Source: Candidatus Magasanikbacteria bacterium CG_4_10_14_0_8_um_filter_42_12
Lineage (GTDB): Bacteria; Patescibacteriota; Patescibacteriia; Magasanikbacterales; UBA922
NCBI GenBank assembly: GCA_002784795.1
Contig: PFLZ01000021.1
Location: forward strand, 1 to 11,748
Length of the DNA: 11,748 nucleotides
Reading direction: 5' to 3'
This document shows positions 1 to 6,459 of this stretch, one piece after another. The position numbers were made by a program, and so were the translations under genes. Each line of letters begins with the position of its first letter. Position 1 is the stretch's first letter. The notes under the pieces are model-generated. The model was not told the DNA's origin, made no database searches, and worked only from the letters and a program-made list of their open reading frames with translations.

Positions 1-10
1 TGCATATACT

Positions 11-283
11 ATGCCAAGAAAAGCAAATCCAGCGCTCATGAAGCCGCTGACACTCTCACCAGAACTCGCTGCAGTCATCGGAGCAGGTCCACTTTCACGT
101 GGACAAGTGATGAAGAAACTCTGGGAATACATCAAAGGAAAAGATCTTCAGAATCCAGAAAACAAACGAAACATCATTGCAGACGAACTCCTTCTCCCAC
201 TCTTTGGTGGAAAGAAAGAAGTCACCATGTTTGAAATGACAAAGCTCGTTTCTGCTCACCTTACTGATCCAGACAAGGCGTAA
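11..283 (+). CDS. SWIB/MDM2 domain protein
   Basis: A 90-residue protein made almost entirely of one SWIB domain (about residues 11-85). The KPLTLSPELAAVIG entry, the central KKLWEYIKGKDLQNPENKR helix and the end LFGGKKEVTMFEMTKLVSAHL are typical of stand-alone bacterial SWIB proteins. In eukaryotes the fold belongs to chromatin remodelling subunits. In Chlamydia and candidate phyla bacteria it occurs as a short protein thought to act on DNA or nucleoid structure, but its role is not established. ATG at 11 is preferred over ATG at 41 because related proteins carry a short basic N-terminus before the KPL motif. A TATACT box lies at 5-10, directly against the start codon, so the transcript may be leaderless or start further upstream; the window cuts off the upstream DNA. 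A strong terminator follows 36 bases after the stop. Family call confident, role inferred. Confidence 0.9.
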   Translation: MPRKANPALMKPLTLSPELAAVIGAGPLSRGQVMKKLWEYIKGKDLQNPENKRNIIADELLLPLFGGKKEVTMFEMTKLVSAHLTDPDKA

Positions 284-318
284 TTGCAAGTTCTAGGTTC
301 AAAGTTCTTAGGAATGTA

Positions 319-356
319 AAAAACGTCCGGGGCAATGCCTTGGACGTTTTTGTTTT
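319..356 (+). terminator. Intrinsic terminator of the SWIB gene
   Basis: AAAAACGTCC (319-328) pairs with GGACGTTTTT (342-351). The stem continues through two G-T pairs into GGC/GCC with an AAT loop, and the T-rich sequence carries on to 356. It is placed to end the plus-strand SWIB transcript. Confidence 0.85.
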
Positions 357-384
357 GTGAAGGCCAGAAGATTATTTTACAAAC

Positions 385-420
385 AAAAAAACACCCAGAC
401 ATGTTGTCAGGGTGTTTTTT
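385..420 (-). terminator. Bidirectional intrinsic terminator ending the minus-strand RNA
   Basis: AAAAAAACACCC (385-396) faces GGGTGTTTTTT (410-420), with an inner GAC/GTC pair block and an ATGTT loop. The run of A on the left becomes a run of U in a minus-strand transcript, so it can end the putative RNA that starts near 709. It would also work in the plus direction. Confidence 0.8.
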
Positions 421-709
421 ATTCTCAATCGTTTCTACCTTGTGTCGTCGCTCCATTCGACTGAGCCCAAAGAAAAAGGGTAAAAAAGATAGTTGAGGGT
501 CGAGGGCAGAGGTGACACCGGACACGAAGCTTATCACTTCGCATTCGGCATCATTGCCTCTGCCCTCGGGGGTGGGGATGGAAGGAGCTGGGGCAATCCC
601 CAGCTAGATCCCAATGGAGCCAAGTGGAAGAGGTGGTACAAATCGTACTCACCTCAAGTTCCGTACTCCACAGTAGATCTCAAAGAGAGATGTACAGTGC
701 AACACAAAA
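386..709 (-). ncRNA. Putative structured non-coding RNA, unidentified
   Basis: There is no convincing gene between 284 and 852, yet the segment has a near-perfect minus-strand promoter at 716-744 and an intrinsic terminator at 385-420, predicting a transcript of about 320 nt. Three strong hairpins lie between. First, GAGGTG/CACCTC with an inner GTAC/GTAC (about 629-656), enclosed by GTGGA/TCCAC. Second, AGCTGGGG/CCCCAGCT (586-605), flanked by GGGAT/ATCCC. Third, a 12-bp stem CGAGGGCAGAGG/CCTCTGCCCTCG (500-511 with 556-567) capped by CCG/CGG and CGAAG/CTTCG. No signature was found of tmRNA (tRNA-like ends), RNase P (GAGGAAAGTCC), SRP RNA (GGAAGGAAGCAGC) or 6S, and no codon-like pattern. It could still be a divergent member of one of these. 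The promoter-hairpins-terminator order is seen directly; the RNA identity is unknown. Confidence 0.5.
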
Positions 710-715
710 CAGAAG

Positions 716-744
716 AATATATCACAAAAAAACGCTTTTGTCAA
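716..744 (-). promoter_or_regulatory. Consensus sigma70-type promoter for the minus-strand RNA
   Basis: On the minus strand, TTGACA (744-739), a 17-nt spacer and TATATT (721-716) preceded by TGA, which forms an extended -10. A start near 709 is expected. No open frame fitting a known protein follows, which supports an RNA product. Confidence 0.7.
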
Positions 745-764
745 GGTCTTTGCTGTGCAAAAAG

Positions 765-793
765 AAAAAAATGCCTTATTTAAGGCATTTTTT
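765..793 (-). terminator. Terminator after the Pro-rich protein gene
   Basis: AAAAAATGCCTT and AAGGCATTTTTT form an A/T-flanked stem with an ATTT loop. On the minus strand it is followed by T-rich sequence, placing it about 60 bases past the stop of the gene starting at 1632 and upstream of the promoter at 744. It therefore insulates the two minus-strand transcripts. Confidence 0.8.
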
Positions 794-852
794 ATAGACA
801 ATCTTCTAGTCTTATTTGCCGACAGGCAAATGTAATCTTTCAATCTTCACTG

Positions 853-1632
853 TTAGCTCAAAAATGAATCTACAGCACCCCAGTTTGCGATTCCCTCTTC
901 AGGTACGAGAATGACTGTTTTGGTGCCTGGGCGGGCTTTGTAGAAGGTCACAGAGGCTGTGAGGACTTTGTAGGGGATCCTATCTACGACGACGACCCAG
1001 TTGCCCTGTGGGTCTTGCATCAGCTCTCCCATGAGGCTTTTGCGCTTTACTGGACCGACCTGTTTGTAGTACTGCTTTCCTTCTGCAGTAATTGTAAGTT
1101 TCAAGTGATCTCCTTCGACCATTTTTGATTTGCTCGCATAATTTTGGGGGACATCATAGTGGTTACCGTCTTCTCCTATCATGCGTTGTCCATTGAATAC
1201 ACCTTCTACAATCCGAAAACTGCCGTAGACAGGCGCACTAGCACGGTCTCGTTCGACATAGAGCGGTTGCTCGGAATGTACAGGAGCTGGTGGTTCTGGG
1301 ATGTATTGTGGGCGCTCTTGTATTTGTGGTGCTGGCGTTGAGGGAAGATATGCTTCTACCAGTGGGGTAGGTGTCGGCGCGGGAGGAGCGGGCACGACAT
1401 GCATGTCTGCATCGAGTGCACTTACAATAATATCTATCTGTGCCCGCATGTCGAGGAGTGCTTGTTTTATTTGAGAAAGTTCTATTGTGGGTGTTTGTTC
1501 TTCTGGTGGCACTTGCATGGTATGCTGTGCTGCTCTGATAGATTCGTGACTATCGTGCTCAATCCGCGTGAGCGTTTCTGATAGAGAAAATGTTTCCGCG
1601 CGGTCAGTAAGAATATTTGAGAGTGGAGTCAT
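853..1632 (-). CDS. Conserved hypothetical, Pro-rich linker plus beta-rich C-terminal domain
   Basis: 259 residues when read from ATG at 1632. The frame stays open to 1758, but the promoter at 1666-1694 lies inside that extension, which also looks non-coding (Ser/Pro/Thr/Tyr-rich), so the shorter start is chosen. Residues 50-76 form a predicted helix (LSQIKQALLDMRAQIDIIVSAL), possibly a short coiled coil. Residues 79-125 are a Pro/Glu/Ala-rich linker. Residues 138-259 form a compact domain containing EGVFNGQRMIGEDGNHYDVP, then YASKSKMVEGDHLKLTITAEG and ILVPEEGIANWGAVDSFL. The MVEGDHLKLTI stretch recalls small beta-barrel domains, but no family can be named. Similar proteins are, as far as I recall, widespread in candidate phyla genomes and unnamed. 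No Shine-Dalgarno is visible; the leader is about 27 nt. Function unknown. Confidence 0.75.
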   Translation of the reverse strand: MTPLSNILTDRAETFSLSETLTRIEHDSHESIRAAQHTMQVPPEEQTPTIELSQIKQALLDMRAQIDIIVSALDADMHVVPAPPAPTPTPLVEAYLPSTPAPQIQERPQYIPEPPAPVHSEQPLYVERDRASAPVYGSFRIVEGVFNGQRMIGEDGNHYDVPQNYASKSKMVEGDHLKLTITAEGKQYYKQVGPVKRKSLMGELMQDPQGNWVVVVDRIPYKVLTASVTFYKARPGTKTVILVPEEGIANWGAVDSFLS

Positions 1633-1665
1633 AGCACGACAGGCGTTCAGAGAATTACTTGTGTT

Positions 1666-1694
1666 ATTGTAACAAGAATAGGCAAGTGTGTCAT
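1666..1694 (-). promoter_or_regulatory. Promoter of the Pro-rich protein gene
   Basis: Minus strand: ATGACA (1694-1689), 17-nt spacer, TACAAT (1671-1666) preceded by TGT, an extended -10. The expected start near 1659 gives a leader of about 27 nt to ATG at 1632. It lies inside the 3' tail of the DUF559 frame, just outside the palindromic cassette border. Confidence 0.6.
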
Positions 1695-2182
1695 GGATGA
1701 AAGTGGAAGAGTAGGGGAAGGAGTGTGGAGGGGGAGTGGACAAGTGTGTAAGTAGCAAGTAAATAAAAAACTCCTCCCCTAGTAGGGGAGGTTGGGAGGG
1801 GGTATCTCAGAAGCTCGAGCTTTCTTTTTTCAATTTCACGTAAGAGATGTAACATAACTGATTCTCTTTCAAAAAGAACTTCATCATTTAAATATCGAAC
1901 AACATGATATCCGTCATGTACTAAAAAATCCTGACGTTGCTTGTCATACTCCGTTTGATATTGATGTATTGGACCATCTAATTCAATAATTAACTTGAGT
2001 GTGTGACAATAAAAATCAACGATATATTGCTGTATCTGAAATTGCCTGCGAAATTTTAGACCAAGTTTTTTTGATTGTAATTCTTTCCAAAGGACTTGTT
2101 CAGATTTTGTCTGATTCCGACGAAGCTTTGACCTTCTTGTCGCATAAGAAGGTGTATTTTTAAAATAGTCTTGATATGACAT
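1691..2182 (-). CDS. DUF559 (VSR-like) endonuclease-domain protein
   Basis: A 163-residue reading frame. Residues 15-120 match the DUF559 family (restriction-endonuclease-like fold related to Vsr): ATRRSKLRRNQTKSEQVLW, then KFRRQFQIQQYIVDFYC, KLIIELDGPIHQYQTEYDKQR and GYHVVRYLNDEVL. Likely metal-binding residues are Asp56 in IVDFYC, Glu67 and Asp69 in IELDG, and His73. DNA cleavage is inferred from the fold; the in vivo role of this family is unknown. The normal domain ends near residue 120. The last ~37 residues (YPLPTSPTRGGV onward) are read from the palindromic border repeat and the sequence beyond it. A strong AGGAGG (2190-2185) sits only 2 bases before ATG, an unusually tight spacing. 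The gene lies within a palindrome-bounded cassette placed directly after the VirD4-like gene. Confidence 0.85.
   Translation of the reverse strand: MSYQDYFKNTPSYATRRSKLRRNQTKSEQVLWKELQSKKLGLKFRRQFQIQQYIVDFYCHTLKLIIELDGPIHQYQTEYDKQRQDFLVHDGYHVVRYLNDEVLFERESVMLHLLREIEKRKLELLRYPLPTSPTRGGVFYLLATYTLVHSPSTLLPLLFHFHP
1773..1805. repeat. Left palindromic border repeat
   Basis: An 8-bp perfect palindrome with an AGT loop plus a G-rich flank. It is translated as the tail of the DUF559 frame. On the minus strand the T-rich sequence at 1764-1770 follows the stem, so it could also act as a terminator for that gene. Confidence 0.7.
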
Positions 2183-2203
2183 ATCCTCCTTTTTCGTTCT
2201 AAG

Positions 2204-2238
2204 TAACCCCCACCTGACCTCCCCCTACGAGGGGGAGG
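2204..2238. repeat. Right palindromic border repeat
   Basis: A 9-bp perfect palindrome with an ACG loop plus a C-rich flank. It lies between the stop of the VirD4-like gene (2259) and the DUF559 start, in inverted orientation to the repeat at 1773-1805. Confidence 0.7.
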
Positions 2239-2258
2239 GACGTGCTGAATGTCTATCA

Positions 2259-4850
2259 TCACAACGAAGGTTCTATCATATTTGTCTTTGCTGCGCCTTC
2301 ACTATCACCAAGTTTTGTGCGTTCGAGGATTTCAGATTCGACGATAGTTCTGTCACGTCCGTATTTTAGGCGGGCGAGTTGTTTGATGGCGTCGGCGAGT
2401 TGTTTATTTCCTTTTGTCGGTGGGTAGGCTGTCATGTTGAATGGTTTACTTGCTTTGCCATCTATGAGCATTTTTGTATAAAAGCTATATTCAGGTGGAT
2501 TCAAGAGGTCGTATGACCCAAAGACTGGAGCAAATTCTTTTGCCAATACTTCTGCATCGTCTGGGCCAATACGACCGACCATGAATGTCCCTGCGTTTCC
2601 GAGGACGGCATCGCGTACATCTGATTTTCCTTTGTCATCGATGAGTTGTCCCATGTATTGGTGGGCGAGGATGAGATCAAGGCGATATTTTCGAGCTTCA
2701 GAAAGAATAGTAGAAATAGAATCGGTAATAAAGTTTTGGAACTCGTCGATATAGAGGTAGAAATCATGCCGTTCTTCTTCTGGTATATCGGCTCTGCCCA
2801 TGGCAGCCATTTGGAGCTTTGCGACGATGATTAGACCTATCAGTTTGGCATTGACTTCTCCTGTTTTTCCTTTTGCGAGGTTGACGAACAGAATTTTTTT
2901 GTTGTCCATGACTTCTCGAAAATCAAAACCAGATTGTTGTTGTCCCATGATGTTTCGCATCATTTCATTTTCTACAAAGCGTCCTACTTTTGAAATCAAG
3001 TAGCCGAGCATTTCTGATTTGTGAAAGTCACTGGTCTTTGCCATTTCTTTTTCCCAAAAGGCTCTGACCACAGGATCTTTCAAATTTTTTGTATACGATT
3101 TGACATAGTCATCATCCGTAAACATGCGGGGGATGTCGATGATCGTGCCAGGATTTTTTATATCTGCCATCAGTGTCAGCATGACATTTCGCATCTGATG
3201 CTCAAACATCGGTCCGATCATTTCTGGTGGAAAGAGTTTGTAAAAGATACTGATCATTTCTTGGACAATGAAATCTTTTTCATCTTCTGTTTTTGCTTCG
3301 AGCATGTTCAGCCCTATGGGACGATCCATGTCAGACGGATTAAAAATAATCACGTCATCGGCGCGATGTTTTGGGACGTGTTCGAGGAGATCTTCTACCA
3401 AGTCTCCGTGAGGATCGACAATACAAACGCCGTGCCCGTTTTTGATGTCTTGTTTTGCGAGGTTTGCAATAGTAACAGATTTTCCTGTACCAGATTTTCC
3501 AATGATATAGAGATGACGACGTCTGTCTGCTTCATTGAGAAAAACTTCTGTTCGTGATCCTCGATAGCCGATATAGCCGAGGTGGAGTCCGGAGGTAGGG
3601 ATATTGTGTGGTGGGGGAGATTTTCTTCCAGAAAGCCATTTGATTTTTGGGGCCTCTGTGGAGTGGAGTGGCAGATGCCAGAGCGATGCCATTTCTTCTG
3701 TGGTCAGCAGTGCTGCGCGACCTGTATGAAAGGAACGATAGATGAAGTCTTGGATCAGGCGTGTTTGTTTTCGTGGAATGACGGCTTTGAAGCTGTTGCC
3801 GTAGCGATACACATTGTATTGGCTAAAGGCACTTATGATATTGTCCAGATTCATTTGCGCTGTTGCTTCGTTCTCAGCACTAGAGAGCAGGCGAATCGTT
3901 ACATCCATGCCACCTTTGCTGAGTTTTTCTTCGATACCTTTTAGCATGTCTTCTTCCATGCCAGAGAGTTTGTAATCATTTTTGTCTTTGTCGAATTTGT
4001 TTTTATCTTCTGTGCCTGTGGCAGACTTAAACATATCTCCCGTGATATTTCCGACACCTTCCAGTACTTTCATTGTTGTAGATCTATTTGCTACTGACTC
4101 AAATCGTTTTCCTTTTTTTACTTCACGAACCACGTTGATCCCTTTTCTGCGCCATTTTTTGTGAGCACTACGTGCAACAAATTGAATAGCGAGGGCGCTA
4201 TTGTCTGACTCTGCTTTTGCAAGTGCATTGAGAATACTTCCGAGCGGGTCTGATTCCATTACTTTGTAACTTTTGAATGGGAAGAACCCTTTTTGAGTTG
4301 GCACGAGATATGCGCCGATAATACTACTTGTTTCAGAAAAAATATTGTAATCCGTCATGATGTCTATTTCTGCATACGGATATTGACCATGAATTTGTTG
4401 TTCAATAAATTGTTGCATTTTTTTTGGGATGTCGATGTAGAAATAGATAAGATTTTCGTGTGCCACCATCTCAAATGAAAAATGATCATCACGTCCGTGG
4501 AGCCATTTTTTGATACCGCGCTGTGCTTTCAATCCTGCAATGGCTGCAAAAAAGGTCTCGGTGATACCGATTTCTTCCTTTACTTGTTCGAGACGATCTT
4601 CACCTCCAACTTGGCCTCCCTGGCCTTCTGATTTTCGTTCTTTTGGAACGAGAATTTGCAATACGACACGATTGAATGCTTTGTCGGATCTCGTTTTTGT
4701 ATGAAGAAATGCGCGCAGTATATACAAGACCGCCACGACCACACCGATAGATATCAGGGCGATAACAATAAGAAAAAATGCATTGTCAGACGAAAAAAAA
4801 GATTGGGTCGGAATCGGCGCAAATTCGTTCGTGGCAAAAAGTTGAAACAT
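2259..4850 (-). CDS. Membrane-anchored VirD4/TraG-like ATPase, type IV secretion family
   Basis: 863 residues. One transmembrane helix (about 25-50, FFLIVIALISIGVVVAVLYI) is followed by a cytoplasmic region of about 400 residues found in candidate phyla homologues. A P-loop ATPase domain then shows Walker A GKSGTGKS (451-458), a strand VCIVDPHGD (475-483), Walker B LYIDEFQNF (699-707) and the RLDLILAHQYMGQL strand (723-736). The DEFQNF plus LILAHQ arrangement is that of TraG/VirD4/TrwB coupling ATPases and related DUF87 proteins, which form hexamers at the inner membrane and move DNA or protein substrates. The substrate here is unknown, and no relaxase or VirB channel genes are in the window. 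ATG at 4850 gives the full transmembrane segment; no Shine-Dalgarno is visible. It is preceded 126 bases upstream by the 177-residue companion gene on the same strand. Confidence 0.85.
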   Translation of the reverse strand: MFQLFATNEFAPIPTQSFFSSDNAFFLIVIALISIGVVVAVLYILRAFLHTKTRSDKAFNRVVLQILVPKERKSEGQGGQVGGEDRLEQVKEEIGITETFFAAIAGLKAQRGIKKWLHGRDDHFSFEMVAHENLIYFYIDIPKKMQQFIEQQIHGQYPYAEIDIMTDYNIFSETSSIIGAYLVPTQKGFFPFKSYKVMESDPLGSILNALAKAESDNSALAIQFVARSAHKKWRRKGINVVREVKKGKRFESVANRSTTMKVLEGVGNITGDMFKSATGTEDKNKFDKDKNDYKLSGMEEDMLKGIEEKLSKGGMDVTIRLLSSAENEATAQMNLDNIISAFSQYNVYRYGNSFKAVIPRKQTRLIQDFIYRSFHTGRAALLTTEEMASLWHLPLHSTEAPKIKWLSGRKSPPPHNIPTSGLHLGYIGYRGSRTEVFLNEADRRRHLYIIGKSGTGKSVTIANLAKQDIKNGHGVCIVDPHGDLVEDLLEHVPKHRADDVIIFNPSDMDRPIGLNMLEAKTEDEKDFIVQEMISIFYKLFPPEMIGPMFEHQMRNVMLTLMADIKNPGTIIDIPRMFTDDDYVKSYTKNLKDPVVRAFWEKEMAKTSDFHKSEMLGYLISKVGRFVENEMMRNIMGQQQSGFDFREVMDNKKILFVNLAKGKTGEVNAKLIGLIIVAKLQMAAMGRADIPEEERHDFYLYIDEFQNFITDSISTILSEARKYRLDLILAHQYMGQLIDDKGKSDVRDAVLGNAGTFMVGRIGPDDAEVLAKEFAPVFGSYDLLNPPEYSFYTKMLIDGKASKPFNMTAYPPTKGNKQLADAIKQLARLKYGRDRTIVESEILERTKLGDSEGAAKTNMIEPSL

Positions 4851-4857
4851 AGGGAAG

Positions 4858-4889
4858 TTGACTGGTTGATTGGATTATTGGTTGATTTG
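4858..4889. repeat. Four imperfect 8-bp tandem units
   Basis: TTGACTGG, TTGATTGG, ATTATTGG and TTGATTTG follow each other without gaps, immediately upstream of the VirD4-like start codon, inside what would be its leader. This could be an operator, a slippage-prone tract or chance in A/T-rich DNA. Confidence 0.4.
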
Positions 4890-4976
4890 TTTTTGTTTTG
4901 CAAAGTATATGAATTTTGCGTTGTTTTTACTCCTGACTATATGTAGCAAATACCAATAAACGAATACACAAATAAT

Positions 4977-5510
4977 CTAATCAACGTCGCGATTTTTGAG
5001 CGACATGATTTTATCAGCTTTTATTTTTGCTTCTTGTTCAAGATAAAATCTATTTATTCCCGGGAGCATCTTTAGCCATTCAAACAAGAGTTTGAATATT
5101 TTTTTTATTTTTACATGTGTTGCTTTGAGCAGTTCACGAATTTGAAGCGCCGTTTCTTCACCTTTTATTTTGAATTCCTGTCGTTCTATCGGATTGAGTT
5201 CTTTGAAGGCATCTGCCATTCCTTCTTCCATTATTTTTTCTACTTTTACTGTCACTTCATCACGGACTTGTGGAATAATCGTATTTTTTTGTTTTTTTGG
5301 TCGGCGAAGTTTTGAGCGTAGTCCATCTATCGCTTCGTCGAGAAATCCTTCGTCTGTGTGCGTTTCGATGGGCTGTTGTTCTGGAGTTTTTTCACTCTCT
5401 TGTTGTGGCATCTGTTCTGTACGAGCCGCTTCAGGTCGTTTTATATCAAAAGAAGACGCCGAAGGAATCTGTGGCGCTGTTTCTTCTTTCCGAATCGGAG
5501 CGTCTGCCAT
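4977..5510 (-). CDS. Conserved hypothetical companion of the VirD4-like ATPase
   Basis: 177 residues from ATG at 5510. The frame is open to 5612, but the promoter at 5533-5541 falls within that extension, so the inner ATG is used. Residues 1-52 are disordered and rich in Pro, Glu and Gln. Residues 54-74 are basic (IDGLRSKLRRPKKQKN). The remainder is helical and amphipathic: VRDEVTVKVEKIMEEGMADAF, LNPIERQEFKIKGEETALQIR, then KKIFKLLFEWLKMLPGINRFYLEQEAKIKADKI. There is no signal peptide or clear transmembrane segment; FKLLFEWLKMLPGI could be a membrane-touching helix. Same-strand placement 126 bases before the ATPase gene, without an obvious terminator between, suggests one transcript and a role as accessory or adaptor to that ATPase. 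No named family recognised. Confidence 0.7.
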   Translation of the reverse strand: MADAPIRKEETAPQIPSASSFDIKRPEAARTEQMPQQESEKTPEQQPIETHTDEGFLDEAIDGLRSKLRRPKKQKNTIIPQVRDEVTVKVEKIMEEGMADAFKELNPIERQEFKIKGEETALQIRELLKATHVKIKKIFKLLFEWLKMLPGINRFYLEQEAKIKADKIMSLKNRDVD

Positions 5511-5532
5511 AGGGAAAATACAATGCATGCAT

Positions 5533-5541
5533 AGTATAGCA
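5533..5541 (-). promoter_or_regulatory. Extended -10 promoter for the companion/VirD4-like operon
   Basis: Minus strand TGC-TATACT (5541-5533) with no good -35 at 17 nt. The start near 5526 leaves a leader of about 16 nt. The gap 5511-5675 therefore holds two divergent promoters. Confidence 0.5.
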
Positions 5542-5617
5542 TAATTTTCACGAAACACGGAACATGTAGCACGTAACAATAGTGGACAAAAGAAGGTGGA
5601 AGTGATTTGCATTTACA

Positions 5618-5646
5618 TTGACTCTAACCAATTTTAGTGGTATGGT
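5618..5646 (+). promoter_or_regulatory. Promoter of small-gene unit A
   Basis: TTGACT (5618-5623), 17-nt spacer, TATGGT (5641-5646). The TTTACATTGAC string covering the -35 recurs at 6976-6986 upstream of unit C. Confidence 0.65.
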
Positions 5647-5675
5647 GTTGATCAACTCGTTTCGGAAGGAATCCT

Positions 5676-5984
5676 ATGGATCCGCACGTTATTTCAGTGT
5701 TTGTCGTGATTGCTCTGCTCATTCTCTGGCTGTTCAGTCGATGGGTGAACAATCTTCGCATCCGTCGCGTGGTCTTTGAGATCATCGACAGAAGTCCACG
5801 ATCTGAACTTGATCAGGAGAGCCTCATGCTCCAGCTGGAGTGGAGTTGTCTTCGAATCAGTCGTCAGATCGAGGTACTGCGGCAGCAGCAGCGTCTGAGT
5901 GACAGGTACGAACCCCGCGAGATCGGAAGACGAATCTCAACGGTTCGGATTCTCACTGTGATTCCCGACGCATCCAGCGTCTGA
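5676..5984 (+). CDS. Small membrane-anchored winged-helix-like protein (unit A)
   Basis: 102 residues, ATG at 5676 with AAGGAA about 5 bases upstream. Residues 5-22 (VISVFVVIALLILWLFSR) form one transmembrane helix, followed by basic residues, so the rest should be cytoplasmic. Residues 38-90 resemble a winged helix: an amphipathic helix, then SCLRISRQIEVLRQQQRLSDR (a helix-turn-helix-like pattern) and a basic wing ending RRISTVRILTVIP. The protein at 6460-6777 has the same layout and a matching segment (SGIRVHKALRSLERQNRVRR), so the two look paralogous. Codon use is richer in CGN and CAG than in the flanking minus-strand genes. No named family recognised; membrane-bound DNA binding is inference. 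Confidence 0.75.
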   Translation: MDPHVISVFVVIALLILWLFSRWVNNLRIRRVVFEIIDRSPRSELDQESLMLQLEWSCLRISRQIEVLRQQQRLSDRYEPREIGRRISTVRILTVIPDASSV

Positions 5985-6038
5985 CTGAACTCGTTCGTCG
6001 AGAACAATCAGCAAGGAGGTGTCGGGGGAAGTCAAAAG
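5964..6038 (+). ncRNA. Structured 3' region of unit A with shared 20-nt motif
   Basis: CCCGAC (5964-5969) can pair with GTCGGG (6021-6026), enclosing two hairpins: GACGC/GCGTC (overlapping the stop codon) and CTGA..CTCG-TTCGT-CGAG..TCAG. The closing strand lies in the motif GTGTCGGGGGAAGTCAAAAG (6019-6038), found with 18 of 20 identities at 6849-6868 after the paralogous gene. AAGGAGG at 6013-6019 is not followed by a usable start. Confidence 0.4.
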
Positions 6039-6061
6039 AAGTTCAGAAATGAACTTTTTTT
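6039..6061 (+). terminator. Terminator of unit A
   Basis: AAGTTCA-GAAA-TGAACTT followed by a run of T to 6061, directly after the shared 20-nt motif. The stretch 6062-6174 holds nothing recognisable. Confidence 0.85.
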
Positions 6062-6174
6062 GTTTTATAACGCTTGTTTTTTGCAAGTAGTTTTGTTTTC
6101 TCAAATTCGTTTTCAAAGATTATTTCATCAATCTGTCGTATGGGCATAGATGACAGTCATCAGTAAATATTGTA

Positions 6175-6203
6175 TTGACAGGCCGCTAATTGACCAATAT
6201 TAT
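6175..6203 (+). promoter_or_regulatory. Promoter of small-gene unit B
   Basis: TTGACA (6175-6180), exact 17-nt spacer, TATTAT (6198-6203). The start near 6210 leaves a leader of about 24 nt to ATG at 6234. Confidence 0.75.
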
Positions 6204-6233
6204 ATCTTCATACCACAACGAAGGGGGAGAGCG

Positions 6234-6458
6234 ATGAGGAAGAAAAGGAAACCGTTCTGGTGTGTCTTTTTTATGTTCTGTGAGGAGATTTGTGCGGCCT
6301 ATACCATGGGAGACGACCCTCCGTTTGGGATTGGTCATGTCTGGCTCTTTTACGGCTTTGCAGAATCACTGCAGGACTTCAAGAACATCGTGCGATTGTG
6401 TGCTGAGGAAGAGGGTATCAGCACATTTATCGATCTCGATCTAGAAGTGGAGGTTTAA
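6234..6458 (+). CDS. Small hypothetical protein, first gene of unit B
   Basis: 74 residues from ATG at 6234, chosen because AGGGGGAGAG lies just upstream and the promoter -10 ends at 6203; longer in-frame starts lie upstream of the expected transcript start. A basic start (MRKKRKPFW) is followed by CVFFMFCEEICAAYTMGDD, a central GIGHVWLFYGFAESLQDFKNIVRLCAEEEG and an acidic end (FIDLDLEVEV). Three cysteines sit in the first 25 residues. It does not look like a signal peptide; one small alpha/beta domain seems likely. The stop TAA is one base before the ATG of the next gene, so the two are probably translationally coupled. Not recognised. Confidence 0.65.
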   Translation: MRKKRKPFWCVFFMFCEEICAAYTMGDDPPFGIGHVWLFYGFAESLQDFKNIVRLCAEEEGISTFIDLDLEVEV

Positions 6459-6459
6459 G

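Larger units (their letters stand above)
1771..2240. mobile_element. Candidate DUF559 cassette bounded by inverted palindromic repeats
   Basis: One end carries CCTCCCCT-AGT-AGGGGAGG (1773-1791) followed by TTGGGAGGGGGTAT (1792-1805). The other carries TAACCCCCACCTGA (2204-2217) followed by CCTCCCCCT-ACG-AGGGGGAGG (2218-2238). Read outward-in, the two ends are imperfect inverted copies (AGGGGAGG-TTGGGAGGGGGTAT against AGGGGGAGG-TCAGGTGGGGGTTA). They enclose the DUF559 gene alone. No transposase is present and no target duplication is obvious, so mobility is inferred from the architecture. It may instead be a repeat family that the nuclease recognises or spreads with. Confidence 0.55.

Noticed and set aside
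256..537. Minus-strand frame of 93 codons
   Set aside because: It crosses two terminators and overlaps the end of the SWIB gene; residue content is not protein-like.
386..709. tmRNA, RNase P RNA, SRP RNA or 6S RNA
   Set aside because: Looked for GGTTCGANTCC-type T-arm, GAGGAAAGTCC, GGAAGGAAGCAGC and a single rod with central bubble; none was found, though divergent forms cannot be excluded by eye.
493..783. Open frame of 96 codons on the plus strand (TTG start)
   Set aside because: It runs through the inverted repeats of the putative RNA, starts at TTG without a ribosome site and ends inside a terminator; composition explained by RNA structure.
3021..3557. Long plus-strand frame (178 codons), and others within 2242-4946
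   Set aside because: These are shadows antisense to the VirD4-like gene; rich in Phe, Cys and His with no domain.
5938..5962. GGTTCGGATTC resembling a tRNA T-arm
   Set aside because: It is inside the unit A coding region and has no acceptor or anticodon arms around it.
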